From NCBI GenBank assembly GCA_025934485.1, contig JAICXX010000014.1, forward strand, positions 1 through 64,000: DNA of 64,000 nt, given 5' to 3'. The notes under the pieces are model-generated. The model was not told the DNA's origin and did no database searches. It saw only the letters and a list, made by a program, of their open reading frames with translations. The translations under genes were made by a program, and so were the position numbers. This document shows positions 28,356 through 38,293 of this stretch, in pieces; position 1 is the first letter of the stretch; each line of letters opens with the position of its first letter. The DNA is from Chitinophagaceae bacterium (lineage in GTDB: Bacteria; Bacteroidota; Bacteroidia; Chitinophagales; Chitinophagaceae).

Positions 28356-28368
28356 ACAATCGTTTACA
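28355..28368. promoter_or_regulatory. Degenerate candidate LacI operator overlapping the regulator start codon
   Basis: TACAATCGTTTACA matches TGTAATCGGTTACA at 11 of 14 positions. Confidence 0.4.
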
Positions 28369-28411
28369 TGCAGTTTATGAAGGTGAAGATAGAGTTTTTT
28401 ATGAAAAAAAT

Positions 28412-28425
28412 TGTAATCGGTTACA
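28412..28425. promoter_or_regulatory. Predicted LacI-family operator upstream of susC
   Basis: TGTAATCGGTTACA, near-palindrome in the lacI/susC divergent intergenic region. Confidence 0.7.
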
Positions 28426-28579
28426 TTTTATTGGATTTTTCCCTACTTTAGCCTTGTCAACCCGTCACGCGGTTCAAAACAAAACGATTGATCTTATGCA
28501 GCCATATCGACCTCGCGCCATCTGTGCGCACGCTTCAAAGGTTTTGTTATCCTCACGTTTTACAAAAACTAAACTACAT

Positions 28580-31500
28580 ATGCGAAAATTCACCTTTCGA
28601 GACATCCTTGTTTCGAGTATTCTGACGATTGCTGTGAGCCTGTTTTCGTCTTCGTCGCTGTTCGCACAGGACGTCGGCGACGTGGTCCATGGAAAAGTGG
28701 TCGATTCCGCCGGCGCTCCCATCGGCGGAGCTACCGTATTGAATGTTAAAAGCGGGAAAGGGGCCCCTGTTGATGCAGATGGGAATTTCACCATCCGAGC
28801 GGTCAAAGGACAGACCCTGCAGATATCCTTTGTAGGGTATCAGTCGGCAAAGGTTGTCTACAAGGGACAGCCGAATGTCGCCGTAACGCTTTTACGCGAG
28901 AACACCGTCCTTGGGGATGTGGTGGTAATCGGTTATGGTACGCAGCGGAAAGAGGCGGTGACCGGATCGGTGGCCTCGATCGGCGGAACTACATTGCGCG
29001 AAGTGCCGGCGCCTAACATTTCCGATGCCTTGCAAGGCCGTTTGCCGGGTGTGGCTATATCGGAGACCTCGTCGCAGCCGGGTGCTACGATGCAGATCCG
29101 CATCCGTGGTACGCGTTCGCTGACGGCCACCAACGATCCGCTCATCGTGCTGGATGGGATCCCCTTCCCGGGAAATATCGCCGATATCGACATGAACGAT
29201 GTCAAGAGCCTGGATGTGCTGAAGGATGCGTCCGCTACGGCGATCTATGGTTCGCGCGGCGCCAACGGCGTAATCCTCATCACCACTTATAAAGGTATTT
29301 CGGGCCAGGAGCCGCGGATATCGGTCAACGGGTATTATGGTGCGAACAAGGTCTTCTCTAAATACCCGATGATGAACGGGCCGCAGTTTGCCGCTTTGCG
29401 CAAGGCGGCAGGTCGCTATTTGCAGCAGGGCGGAGCGATCCAATTGGGGGCCGACGAGAACCTAAACACCAATACCGACTGGCAGAGCCTGTTTTATCAA
29501 ACCGGCAACGTGACGAACGAGGACATCAGCGTTTCTGCGGGGACGAAGAGGGGAAGCTATAGCTTTGGCGGCTCTTTTTATAATAACGAGGGCGTGATCC
29601 CTACGCAGGGATACCGCCGTTTTTCGATCCATGGTTCGCTCGATCAGCGCGTTGGAAAATATGTTCGCATGGGCTTTACCACGAACAGCAACTATAATTA
29701 TACCCAGGGTTCGAATGTAGGGCTTTACAATGTGCTGTCCAGCTCGCCGCTTGCCAGCCCATATGACAGCCTCGGACATACGAAATATACCATAACGATG
29801 CCGCTGGATGTAACGTGGGTGGAGACCAAAAAAGTGATCGACAGTCTGAAGAACCAATACCTGAGCCAGCAAAAGGGATATGCCACTTACAATTCCATCT
29901 ATGGTGAGCTACAGATCCCGGGTGTGCCGGGATTGGCCTACCGCGTCAATGTGGGGCTGAATCTCTATGACCGCAAAACCGGTTCGTATACGGCGATGGG
30001 CGTCAACAGCAACAATCCCACGGCGCCGGCGACGGCCAACTCGGGTGATTCGTCGATAACGGATTGGACGGTAGAGAACCTGCTGACCTACGATCATAGC
30101 TTCGGAAAAAGTCAGATCAATGCACTGGCCTTGTATTCTACCGAGCGGACCCAGGGCAGCAGTACGAATATCGGCGGCATCGGCATTCCCTCGGACGCAT
30201 TGCAATACTACAATATCGGCACCGCCAGCCAGGAGATCGACGTTCTGCCGGGCGGTCAGGGTGGTCAGTTTTATTACGAAAGAGGGTTGTTGTCCTATAT
30301 GGGACGTTTGATGTATACGTATGATAATCGTTATATGATCTCAGCCACCGTTCGTTCGGATGGCGCCTCGGTATTGGCTCCCGCGCATCATTGGCATACC
30401 TATCCGGCCGTTTCCGCCGGTTGGAATGTAGCCAACGAGTCGTTCATGAAGGGCCTTCCCATGATCAATATGCTGAAGCTGCGGGCGGGTTATGGTCAAA
30501 CCTCCAACCAGAGCGTGCTTCCTTATTCCACGCTGGGTGTGTTGAGCACGAGCCCTTATAATTTTGGTTCTACCGGCTATGCTACGGGCTATTATGTGTC
30601 GCAGCTGCCTAATCCCGCACTGAGCTGGGAGTACTCGAAGACCTGGAATTATGGCGTCGACTTCAGCGTGCTGGACAACCGGCTTTCCGGTACGGTAGAA
30701 TATTATGTCACGAATACCAGCGGTTTGCTGCAGAGTGTGACGCTGGCGCCGACAAACGGTGTGGGCAGCTATACGGCCAATGTGGGCAATACGCAGAACA
30801 AGGGTATCGAATTCTCGTTGGAGGGAACCATCCTGAAAACGCATAGCGGTGTTACCTGGGATGCAGGCGTCAATATGTCGTTCAATCGGAACAAGGTCAC
30901 GCATCTGGCTTCCGGTGTCCTGGCGGACCAGACCAACTGGTGGTTTGTGGGACATCCGATTAATTCTATCTACGATTATCAGAAGATCGGATTATGGAAG
31001 AACGCGGCGGATAGTGCCGGCGGCCATGAGAATATTTTGCAGCCTGGCGGAACCCTCGGGACGATCAAAGTGAAATATACGGGCGGCTATGGCGCGAATG
31101 GCGTACCGAACCGGGCCATCGATCCGGATGACCGGCAGATCATGAATGCCGATCCTAATTTTATCGGCGGTTTCAATACGCGCGTCGCTTATAAGGGGTT
31201 TGATTTTACGGCAGTGGGCATCTTCCAAAGCGGGGGTATCCTGATCAGCACGATATATGGATCGGCCGGCTACCTCAATCTGGAGAGCGGCCGGAGGAAC
31301 AACTTGAATATCGACTATTGGACGCCTACCAATACCAACGCGAAATATCCCAATCCTGCAGGGCAGATCAGCGGGGACAACCCCATCTATGGTCAATCCT
31401 TAAGCTATTTCAGCGGATCGTATCTCAAGATAAGCACGCTTTCGCTTGGATATGATTTCACCAAATTTGCAAAGCGGTTCGGCGTACCGCAGGCGCGGCT

Positions 31501-31702
31501 CTATGTTACGGCGCAGAATCCGTTCGTGACCCTGTCGCCCTATCACAAGGAGACCGGGCTTGATCCGGAAACCAACTCGTATGCCGATCAGGCCGCCGAC
31601 GCTGCGGTGCCGCAACCTTCATCGTTGCACCGCTTCCTCACACAAGGATACAACACACCTGCCACGCGCAGCTATTTGGTAGGTCTTAACATAACCTTTT
31701 AA
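28580..31702 (+). CDS. SusC/RagA family TonB-linked outer membrane protein
   Basis: CarboxypepD_reg-like N-term, TonB plug (VVVIGYGTQRKEAVTGSVASI...LQGRLPGVAI...DVLKDASATAIYGSRGANGVILITT). Confidence 0.97.
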   Translation: MRKFTFRDILVSSILTIAVSLFSSSSLFAQDVGDVVHGKVVDSAGAPIGGATVLNVKSGKGAPVDADGNFTIRAVKGQTLQISFVGYQSAKVVYKGQPNVAVTLLRENTVLGDVVVIGYGTQRKEAVTGSVASIGGTTLREVPAPNISDALQGRLPGVAISETSSQPGATMQIRIRGTRSLTATNDPLIVLDGIPFPGNIADIDMNDVKSLDVLKDASATAIYGSRGANGVILITTYKGISGQEPRISVNGYYGANKVFSKYPMMNGPQFAALRKAAGRYLQQGGAIQLGADENLNTNTDWQSLFYQTGNVTNEDISVSAGTKRGSYSFGGSFYNNEGVIPTQGYRRFSIHGSLDQRVGKYVRMGFTTNSNYNYTQGSNVGLYNVLSSSPLASPYDSLGHTKYTITMPLDVTWVETKKVIDSLKNQYLSQQKGYATYNSIYGELQIPGVPGLAYRVNVGLNLYDRKTGSYTAMGVNSNNPTAPATANSGDSSITDWTVENLLTYDHSFGKSQINALALYSTERTQGSSTNIGGIGIPSDALQYYNIGTASQEIDVLPGGQGGQFYYERGLLSYMGRLMYTYDNRYMISATVRSDGASVLAPAHHWHTYPAVSAGWNVANESFMKGLPMINMLKLRAGYGQTSNQSVLPYSTLGVLSTSPYNFGSTGYATGYYVSQLPNPALSWEYSKTWNYGVDFSVLDNRLSGTVEYYVTNTSGLLQSVTLAPTNGVGSYTANVGNTQNKGIEFSLEGTILKTHSGVTWDAGVNMSFNRNKVTHLASGVLADQTNWWFVGHPINSIYDYQKIGLWKNAADSAGGHENILQPGGTLGTIKVKYTGGYGANGVPNRAIDPDDRQIMNADPNFIGGFNTRVAYKGFDFTAVGIFQSGGILISTIYGSAGYLNLESGRRNNLNIDYWTPTNTNAKYPNPAGQISGDNPIYGQSLSYFSGSYLKISTLSLGYDFTKFAKRFGVPQARLYVTAQNPFVTLSPYHKETGLDPETNSYADQAADAAVPQPSSLHRFLTQGYNTPATRSYLVGLNITF

Positions 31703-31713
31703 ATCTCGAGAAT

Positions 31714-33687
31714 ATGAAACGAATGCTTTTCAATAAAACATTGTTGGGGATGGCCCTGGCGGTACTATTCCTCGCGGGATGCAGTAAGGTCCTGCAGGAA
31801 CAGCCGCGCAGCAACTATACACCGAGCTTTTTTACTACACAAACCGGTGTTATCGGGGGATTAACGGAAATGTATGCACACCTTCGGCAATTTTATGGAG
31901 ATGGCTATTGGTACAATACCCTCGAGGTCGGCACCGACGAGTCGACCTATGGGCAGAGTGCCGATCAGAACTTCCTCGTCATGGATATGAGCGGTCGGGG
32001 GGCGATCACCTCCACCACCAGCCGTTCGGATGCGATTTGGAATGCCTGCTATACGAATATCAATACGGCCAGCGGCGTGATCCAATACGGGGCCAAGGCC
32101 GGCGTAAGTGCTGCGCTGACGTCGGAAGCCAATTTCTTCCGGGCCTTCGATTATTTCCTGTTGGTGCAGAGCTTTGGCGGCGTGCCCCTGGATCTGGGCG
32201 CGGGTATTTTGCAATTCAACACCTCGCCGCAGCCTGGCTCGGTGCGCAACAGTGTACAAAGCGTATACACCCAGTGTATCTTCCCGGACCTGCTGACAGC
32301 GATTAACAACCTGCCGATGAAATCGCGATTGACCGGCACCGTTACCAAGCCGGTGGCGCAGCTGTTCCTGGCCAAGGCGTATCTCACGTATGCCTGGTGG
32401 CTGAAGAACCCCAATAATATCCCTACCTACCCGGATTCGGGCCGTACCGATCCGGCCGGGCATGACGCGAGCTATTACTTTGCGCAGGCTTATACCGTTG
32501 CGACCAACGCTATCGAGAACCCCGGTCCTTATGGATTGCAGCCTACTTTCTATGATGTGAATGCGGGTGCAAACGACCGGAACAGCGAGATCATGCTGTA
32601 TGCCGACCATACGCAGCAGAGCCAGCAATACAATGCCGCGAGCCTTACGTATAGCAATGGCGCACCGCCCGACAATTTCTCTTGCTGGATGCAGACCTGG
32701 AACTACCCCGTGATCACGAGCAGCAAGAGTTCCAGTTCCTGGACGAATGTGAATTCGGTTCAGCGTCAGAGTGTACAGGGTTATGGCCGGCCGTATATCC
32801 GTATGGCTCCCACGATCGGCGCCATCGTGAATACGTTTGCCGATAAGACCAATGATTCCCGTTACGACGGCACTTTCCAGACGGTATACCGGGCGGATTT
32901 TGTCGAGGCCGGTTTAGGCTCGGGTACGTTCTACAATGCCAACTTTATGCCCGTCAGCGAGGGGAGCCCTATCCTTAGCTTTCTGCCTGATGAAACCCTT
33001 GCCGGGTCCATCGATTATTCGAACTCGGTATACAAGAGCAGTGTTGGTGCGGGTGTCACGCCGGGAAGAGCCGATTTCGTGATCGATCCCAATGGAATCA
33101 GCCGGATCGTCTTTCCGGGTCTTTGGAAGATCGGTGTCTACCGTACGGATAACGCAGGCGGATTGGGGAATCCGAACGCTGCCAGTACCCGGCCCTGGAA
33201 TATTGCCAAATTCTCGGAACTGTTCTTTATCGCGGCGGAGGCTGCTATAGAAGGTGCACCGACTTCCGCGGTAACCGGCACCTATGCCAACGACGGCACT
33301 GCCTATGGGTTGATCAATGTCATCCGTGCCCGGGCCGGTAAATGGAAATTCAACAATGCTGCTAACGCGGCACAGGTCGCAGATAACAGTGCTGCCATGG
33401 TCGCTGCCACGCCTCTAACGATCACGCTGGATTATCTTTTGGCGGAGCGTTCCCGTGAATATTACGGCGAAGGTTACCGTTGGTTCGACCTGGTTCGGAC
33501 GCAGGAGTGGACGAACCTTTCATCTTCTTACCAGATCTGTGGCACCGCCTATGGCAATCATACACCGGCGACGGTCGCGCGTACGATCACGCCAAACCTG
33601 TATCTGCGGCCTATACCGCAGGGACAATTGGATGCCATGCAGGTGAGTGCGGCGGTGAAGGCAGCCTATCAGAATCCGGGCTATTAA
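31714..33687 (+). CDS. SusD/RagB family nutrient-binding outer membrane lipoprotein
   Basis: Lipobox LFLAGCSK; C-term LLAERSREYYGEGYRWFDLVRTQEW; follows susC by 11 bp. Confidence 0.96.
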   Translation: MKRMLFNKTLLGMALAVLFLAGCSKVLQEQPRSNYTPSFFTTQTGVIGGLTEMYAHLRQFYGDGYWYNTLEVGTDESTYGQSADQNFLVMDMSGRGAITSTTSRSDAIWNACYTNINTASGVIQYGAKAGVSAALTSEANFFRAFDYFLLVQSFGGVPLDLGAGILQFNTSPQPGSVRNSVQSVYTQCIFPDLLTAINNLPMKSRLTGTVTKPVAQLFLAKAYLTYAWWLKNPNNIPTYPDSGRTDPAGHDASYYFAQAYTVATNAIENPGPYGLQPTFYDVNAGANDRNSEIMLYADHTQQSQQYNAASLTYSNGAPPDNFSCWMQTWNYPVITSSKSSSSWTNVNSVQRQSVQGYGRPYIRMAPTIGAIVNTFADKTNDSRYDGTFQTVYRADFVEAGLGSGTFYNANFMPVSEGSPILSFLPDETLAGSIDYSNSVYKSSVGAGVTPGRADFVIDPNGISRIVFPGLWKIGVYRTDNAGGLGNPNAASTRPWNIAKFSELFFIAAEAAIEGAPTSAVTGTYANDGTAYGLINVIRARAGKWKFNNAANAAQVADNSAAMVAATPLTITLDYLLAERSREYYGEGYRWFDLVRTQEWTNLSSSYQICGTAYGNHTPATVARTITPNLYLRPIPQGQLDAMQVSAAVKAAYQNPGY

Positions 33688-33697
33688 AATTAGGAAG

Positions 33698-36295
33698 ATG
33701 CGAATAGTACGCTTGGTCGTCGTGTTATGTTTTATGAGTATGAGAGGCTTTGCCCAGGACCTCCTAACGGAGAAGTTTGCCCCCGGCGTTTTTTCGGTAG
33801 TGTCGGGAAAAGCGACGGCAACTATTTGTGTCGACGATAGTGATTATACCCTGGTAAAAAAGGCAGCAGCTTTCTTACAACACGATATAGAACTGGTAAC
33901 CAATAAAAGACCGGCGGTGACGAATTCTTTGTCATCGCCGGTTAAAAATATCATCCTCATCGGTTCGGTGGGCCGGAGCGGGATGATCCGGCGACTGATC
34001 GATAATGGAAAGTTCAAAGTCGACAGCCTGCAGGGGCAATGGGAAGCCTATCGATTGCAGGTGGTGCACCGGCCATTTCCCGGAGTCGACAATGCGCTGG
34101 TGATTGCGGGCAGCGACCGGCGGGGTACTGCTTATGGCGTTTTTACTTTGTCGAGGCAAATGGGGGTATCGCCGTGGTATTGGTGGGCGGATGTACCGGT
34201 GAAGAAAAAACGGGAGATCTTTATAAAAGATGCGATCTACCGGGCCGGGCCGCCTTCCGTAAAGTACCGCGGTATCTTTCTAAACGATGAGGCGCCTGCC
34301 TTGTCGGGTTGGGTGCATGAGAAATTCGGTAATTTCAATCATCAATTTTATGAAAAGGTCTTTGAGCTGCTGTTGCGGTTAAAGGCCAATTATCTCTGGC
34401 CTGCCATGTGGGGCAATGCCTTCAACAATGACGATACGCTCAATCCGGTGATGGCCGATGAATACGGTATCGTCATGGGCACGTCGCACCAGGAGCCGAT
34501 GAACCAGGCCACGGAGCATTGGCGTCACTCCCAGTTAGGAGCATGGGACTATACCAGCAATGATTCCGTATTGCGGGATTTCTGGAGAAAGGGGATCGAA
34601 AATATGGATCATCGGGAAACCATCGTTACGCTTGGCATGAGGGGTGACGGCGATAAGCCGATGACGCAGGGTACGGCCATCGATCTTTTGGAACGGATCG
34701 TAGCGGACCAGCGAAAGATCATTGCCGATGTTACCGGCAAGCCGGCGTCCCAGACGCCGCAGGACTGGGCATTGTACAAAGAGGTGCAGGATTATTATGA
34801 TAAGGGCATGCGGGTACCGGATGATGTCACGCTTTTGCTGAGCGATGACAACTGGGGCGATATCCGCAGGTTGCCTTCTTTGACGGACAAGCCCAGGAGT
34901 GGCGGCTACGGGATTTATTATCATTTTGACTACGTAGGCGGCCCGAGGAATTATAAATGGCTTAATACGAATAATATTTCGAGGGTGTGGGAGCAGATGC
35001 ACCTGGCCTATGAATACGATGCGAGGAAAATATGGGTGGTGAATGTCGGCGATCTGAAACCCATGGAATTCCCGATTACGTTCTTCCTGGATTATGCCTG
35101 GGACGCCCATAAATGGGATGCCGGTAATTTGCCCGATTATTATACGCAATGGGCGGCGGAGCAGTTTGGACCGCCGCATGCCAGGGAGATCGGGGCGATC
35201 CTTCGACAATATACACAGATCAATGCCAGGAGGAAGCCGGAATTATTGAATGCCGATACGTATAGCCTTACCGATTACGATGAGTCGAACCGGGTTAAGG
35301 ACAACTACGATAAGCTGGCTGAAGAGGCCGGAAAACTCAGCGGCGAATTGCCGGAGGAATATAGGGAGGCTTTTTTCGAGCTGGTGCTTCACCCGGTAAA
35401 GGCGTGTGCGAACCTGCAGGACCTTTATACGGCGGTGGCCTGGAATCACTATTACGCACAGCGGAACGATTCGCGGGCGAATCCGTATGCCGATTCCGCG
35501 AAGCAATTTTATTTGAACGATTCGCTAATTTCGGCGGAGTATAATCATATGAACAACGGCGAGTGGGACCATATGATGGACCAGACACATATCGGTTACC
35601 GGTATTGGCAGGAGCCGAGGCACCAGTCGATGCCGGAGGTGACATATATTCCCGGCAATCCTTCGGGTGCCGGCGTCCCGACGGCCGGTTCAGGTGATGA
35701 TGCGGCCGATCCTACCGTTCGTTCCGCTGAGGTTTCCATTCCGAAGAATGCCGCCGGCCGGCTGTTCTATGAGCGGAACGGCTATGTTTCCATCGAGTCG
35801 GCGCATTATACGGGTAAGACCAACACCGGCGCGATCCAATGGCAGGTGATCCCAGGTATCGGCAGGGACGGGGACGGCATTACCACTTTTCCGGTAACGG
35901 CTATGACACAGGCCGCCGGTCCCGGCAGTCCGCGGCTCGATTATGTTTTTTATTGCTATGATACCGGTGCGGTACGGGTGAATGCTTATTTCTCTCCCAC
36001 GCTTAATTTCGGGCATGATTCCACGGGGTTGCAATATGCCATGTCCATAGACGGAGAAACGCCGCAAGTGGTTTCCATCAATAAGGACGATGCTAATCCG
36101 AGGATATGGGGCGCTTGGGTAGCGAATGATGTCATTATCACCACTACAGGCCATAGCATACCCCGGAAGGGAAAGCATACCATTAAGTTCTGGCGGGTGA
36201 GCCCGGGAGTCGTATTACAGAAGATCGTGGTCGATTTCGGGGGAGAGAAACCGAGTTATCTGGGACCGCCGGAAACGCTGTTCCGTGCGAAATAA
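33698..36295 (+). CDS. GH115 family (xylan alpha-1,2-glucuronidase-type) glycosyl hydrolase
   Basis: DRRGTAYGVFTLSRQMGVSPWYWWADVPVKK, VKYRGIFLNDEAPALSGW, LLLRLKANYLWPAMW. Confidence 0.93.
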   Translation: MRIVRLVVVLCFMSMRGFAQDLLTEKFAPGVFSVVSGKATATICVDDSDYTLVKKAAAFLQHDIELVTNKRPAVTNSLSSPVKNIILIGSVGRSGMIRRLIDNGKFKVDSLQGQWEAYRLQVVHRPFPGVDNALVIAGSDRRGTAYGVFTLSRQMGVSPWYWWADVPVKKKREIFIKDAIYRAGPPSVKYRGIFLNDEAPALSGWVHEKFGNFNHQFYEKVFELLLRLKANYLWPAMWGNAFNNDDTLNPVMADEYGIVMGTSHQEPMNQATEHWRHSQLGAWDYTSNDSVLRDFWRKGIENMDHRETIVTLGMRGDGDKPMTQGTAIDLLERIVADQRKIIADVTGKPASQTPQDWALYKEVQDYYDKGMRVPDDVTLLLSDDNWGDIRRLPSLTDKPRSGGYGIYYHFDYVGGPRNYKWLNTNNISRVWEQMHLAYEYDARKIWVVNVGDLKPMEFPITFFLDYAWDAHKWDAGNLPDYYTQWAAEQFGPPHAREIGAILRQYTQINARRKPELLNADTYSLTDYDESNRVKDNYDKLAEEAGKLSGELPEEYREAFFELVLHPVKACANLQDLYTAVAWNHYYAQRNDSRANPYADSAKQFYLNDSLISAEYNHMNNGEWDHMMDQTHIGYRYWQEPRHQSMPEVTYIPGNPSGAGVPTAGSGDDAADPTVRSAEVSIPKNAAGRLFYERNGYVSIESAHYTGKTNTGAIQWQVIPGIGRDGDGITTFPVTAMTQAAGPGSPRLDYVFYCYDTGAVRVNAYFSPTLNFGHDSTGLQYAMSIDGETPQVVSINKDDANPRIWGAWVANDVIITTTGHSIPRKGKHTIKFWRVSPGVVLQKIVVDFGGEKPSYLGPPETLFRAK

Positions 36296-36338
36296 AGTGA
36301 CTCGTCCTTTCAGACTGAACTTTATAAAATAATATAAG

Positions 36339-38264
36339 ATGAGACGGAGAATCAGCTTTGTACTCCTATGCTTAACGACGTATCTAATTCCCTATGCACA
36401 AGTAAGATTACCGCGTCTGGTGAGCGATAGCATGATCCTGCAGCGGGATGTGAAGATCAATATCTGGGGTTGGGCGTCGAAGCGCGAACGGGTGACGGTC
36501 AAATTCAACGGCAGAACCTATCGATCGAAGACGGGCGCCGACGGTAAATGGGCGTTGGAATTGCCGGCGATGAAGGCGGGCGGCCCCTATACCATGGAGA
36601 TCAGCGGGAAAAACAAGATCATCCTGCATGACGTGCTTATCGGTGATGTTTGGCTTTGTTCCGGGCAGTCGAATATGGTGCACCAGATGAGGCTGCACAG
36701 TGTGCGTTATGCCGATGAGATAGCCGCGGCACATTACCCGGAGATCAGGCAATTCTGGATACCGACATTAACCGATGTGCAGGGGCCGAAGGACGACCTG
36801 CCGCCGGGTAGCTGGAAATCGGCCAACCCGGAAGATGTGCTGGAATTTTCGGCGGTGGCTTATTTTTTCGCGCGCGATCTCTACGAGAAATACCATATTC
36901 CGATAGGCATCATTAATGCCAGTGTCGGCGGGACGCCTATCGAAGCGTGGATGAGCGAGCAGGGGTTCAAGGACTTTCCCGAGTTATCGGCGACGGTTGA
37001 GAAGAACAAAGACACTGCCTATATCAACGGTCTGAGCCATAAGAGGCCTATGGGCGATATGCCGCGGCCGGTGGACAAGGGGCTGGCGGGTTCGACACCA
37101 TGGTACAGTCCTGCTTATATTCCCAAAGAATGGCGACCGATCGGGGTGCCGGGTTATTGGGAGGACCAGGGCCTGCGGAATCTCGACGGGGTGGTTTGGT
37201 ACCGGCGGGAGATCGATGTTCCGGCGGCCATGACCGCCGGACCGGCCAAGGTTTTCCTGGGAAGGATCGTAGATGCGGATGCGTTATACATCAACGGGAA
37301 GGAAGTAGGAAATACGACCTATCAGTATCCGCAAAGGAGATATGCCGTTCCGGCCGGTGTGCTTAAAGCGGGCAAGAATCTATTTGTCGTTCGTGTGACC
37401 AACACGTTTGGTAAGGGCGGCTTTGTTCCCGACAAGCCATATTGCCTGATTGCCGGGAGCGATACGGTCGATCTCAAGGGCTATTGGGATTATAAGGTAG
37501 GGGAAGTCTTCGTCCCGCGACGGAGATTTGGCGGCGGCGGCCTTGGTTTTTCGGCGCAGAATGCGCCGGCGGCGTTGTACAATGCAATGATCGCGCCGGT
37601 GGTAAATTATCGCATAAAGGGCTTTGTCTGGTACCAGGGAGAAGCCAATACGGGCCGCGCGGCCGAGTATGCAAAATTGCAGCCCGCACTGATCGCCGAC
37701 TGGCGCGCGAAGTGGGACGAAGGCGAGATCCCGTTTTTATATGTGCAGCTACCGGGTTTTGGGGATTACAACTACCTGCCGGAAGAAAGCTCCTGGGCGG
37801 AACTGCGGGAGGCGCAACTGAAATCCCTGTCGGTCCCCAATACGGGCATGGCCGTGGCCATCGATCTCGGCGAATGGAACGATCTCCATCCCGACAGGAA
37901 AAAGCCGGTGGGGGACCGTTTGGCGCTGGCAGCGGAGCATATCGCGTATGGCGAAGATATCGTGTATTCGGGGCCCATTTATAGTTCGGCGGCCATTTCG
38001 GGCGATAAGATAACCATTTCCTTTTCCCATACGGGCGGCGGGTTGATCACTAACGATGGCGAAGAGCCGCAGGAGTTCGCCATTGCGAGCGCCGATAAAA
38101 AATTCGTTTGGGCCCAGGCGAAGATCGAGGGCGACAAGGTGGTCGTTTGGAGTGCGGAGGTTAAAGATCCCAAATATGTGCGATATGCCTGGGCGGATAG
38201 TCCCGTGGACCCGAACCTGTTCAACAAGGAGGGACTGCCGGCATCGCCCTTTGAGACGGAATAA
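36339..38264 (+). CDS. Sialate O-acetylesterase-type SGNH esterase (CE20-like, with inserted jelly-roll module)
   Basis: WLCSGQSNMVHQM, jelly-roll insert VVWYRREIDVPAAM...DADALYINGKEVGNTTYQYPQRRYAVP, FVWYQGEANTG, NDLHPDRKKPVGDRLA. Confidence 0.92.
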   Translation: MRRRISFVLLCLTTYLIPYAQVRLPRLVSDSMILQRDVKINIWGWASKRERVTVKFNGRTYRSKTGADGKWALELPAMKAGGPYTMEISGKNKIILHDVLIGDVWLCSGQSNMVHQMRLHSVRYADEIAAAHYPEIRQFWIPTLTDVQGPKDDLPPGSWKSANPEDVLEFSAVAYFFARDLYEKYHIPIGIINASVGGTPIEAWMSEQGFKDFPELSATVEKNKDTAYINGLSHKRPMGDMPRPVDKGLAGSTPWYSPAYIPKEWRPIGVPGYWEDQGLRNLDGVVWYRREIDVPAAMTAGPAKVFLGRIVDADALYINGKEVGNTTYQYPQRRYAVPAGVLKAGKNLFVVRVTNTFGKGGFVPDKPYCLIAGSDTVDLKGYWDYKVGEVFVPRRRFGGGGLGFSAQNAPAALYNAMIAPVVNYRIKGFVWYQGEANTGRAAEYAKLQPALIADWRAKWDEGEIPFLYVQLPGFGDYNYLPEESSWAELREAQLKSLSVPNTGMAVAIDLGEWNDLHPDRKKPVGDRLALAAEHIAYGEDIVYSGPIYSSAAISGDKITISFSHTGGGLITNDGEEPQEFAIASADKKFVWAQAKIEGDKVVVWSAEVKDPKYVRYAWADSPVDPNLFNKEGLPASPFETE

Positions 38265-38293
38265 ATGGCCGTAAAAATTCCAACAAAAAGACA

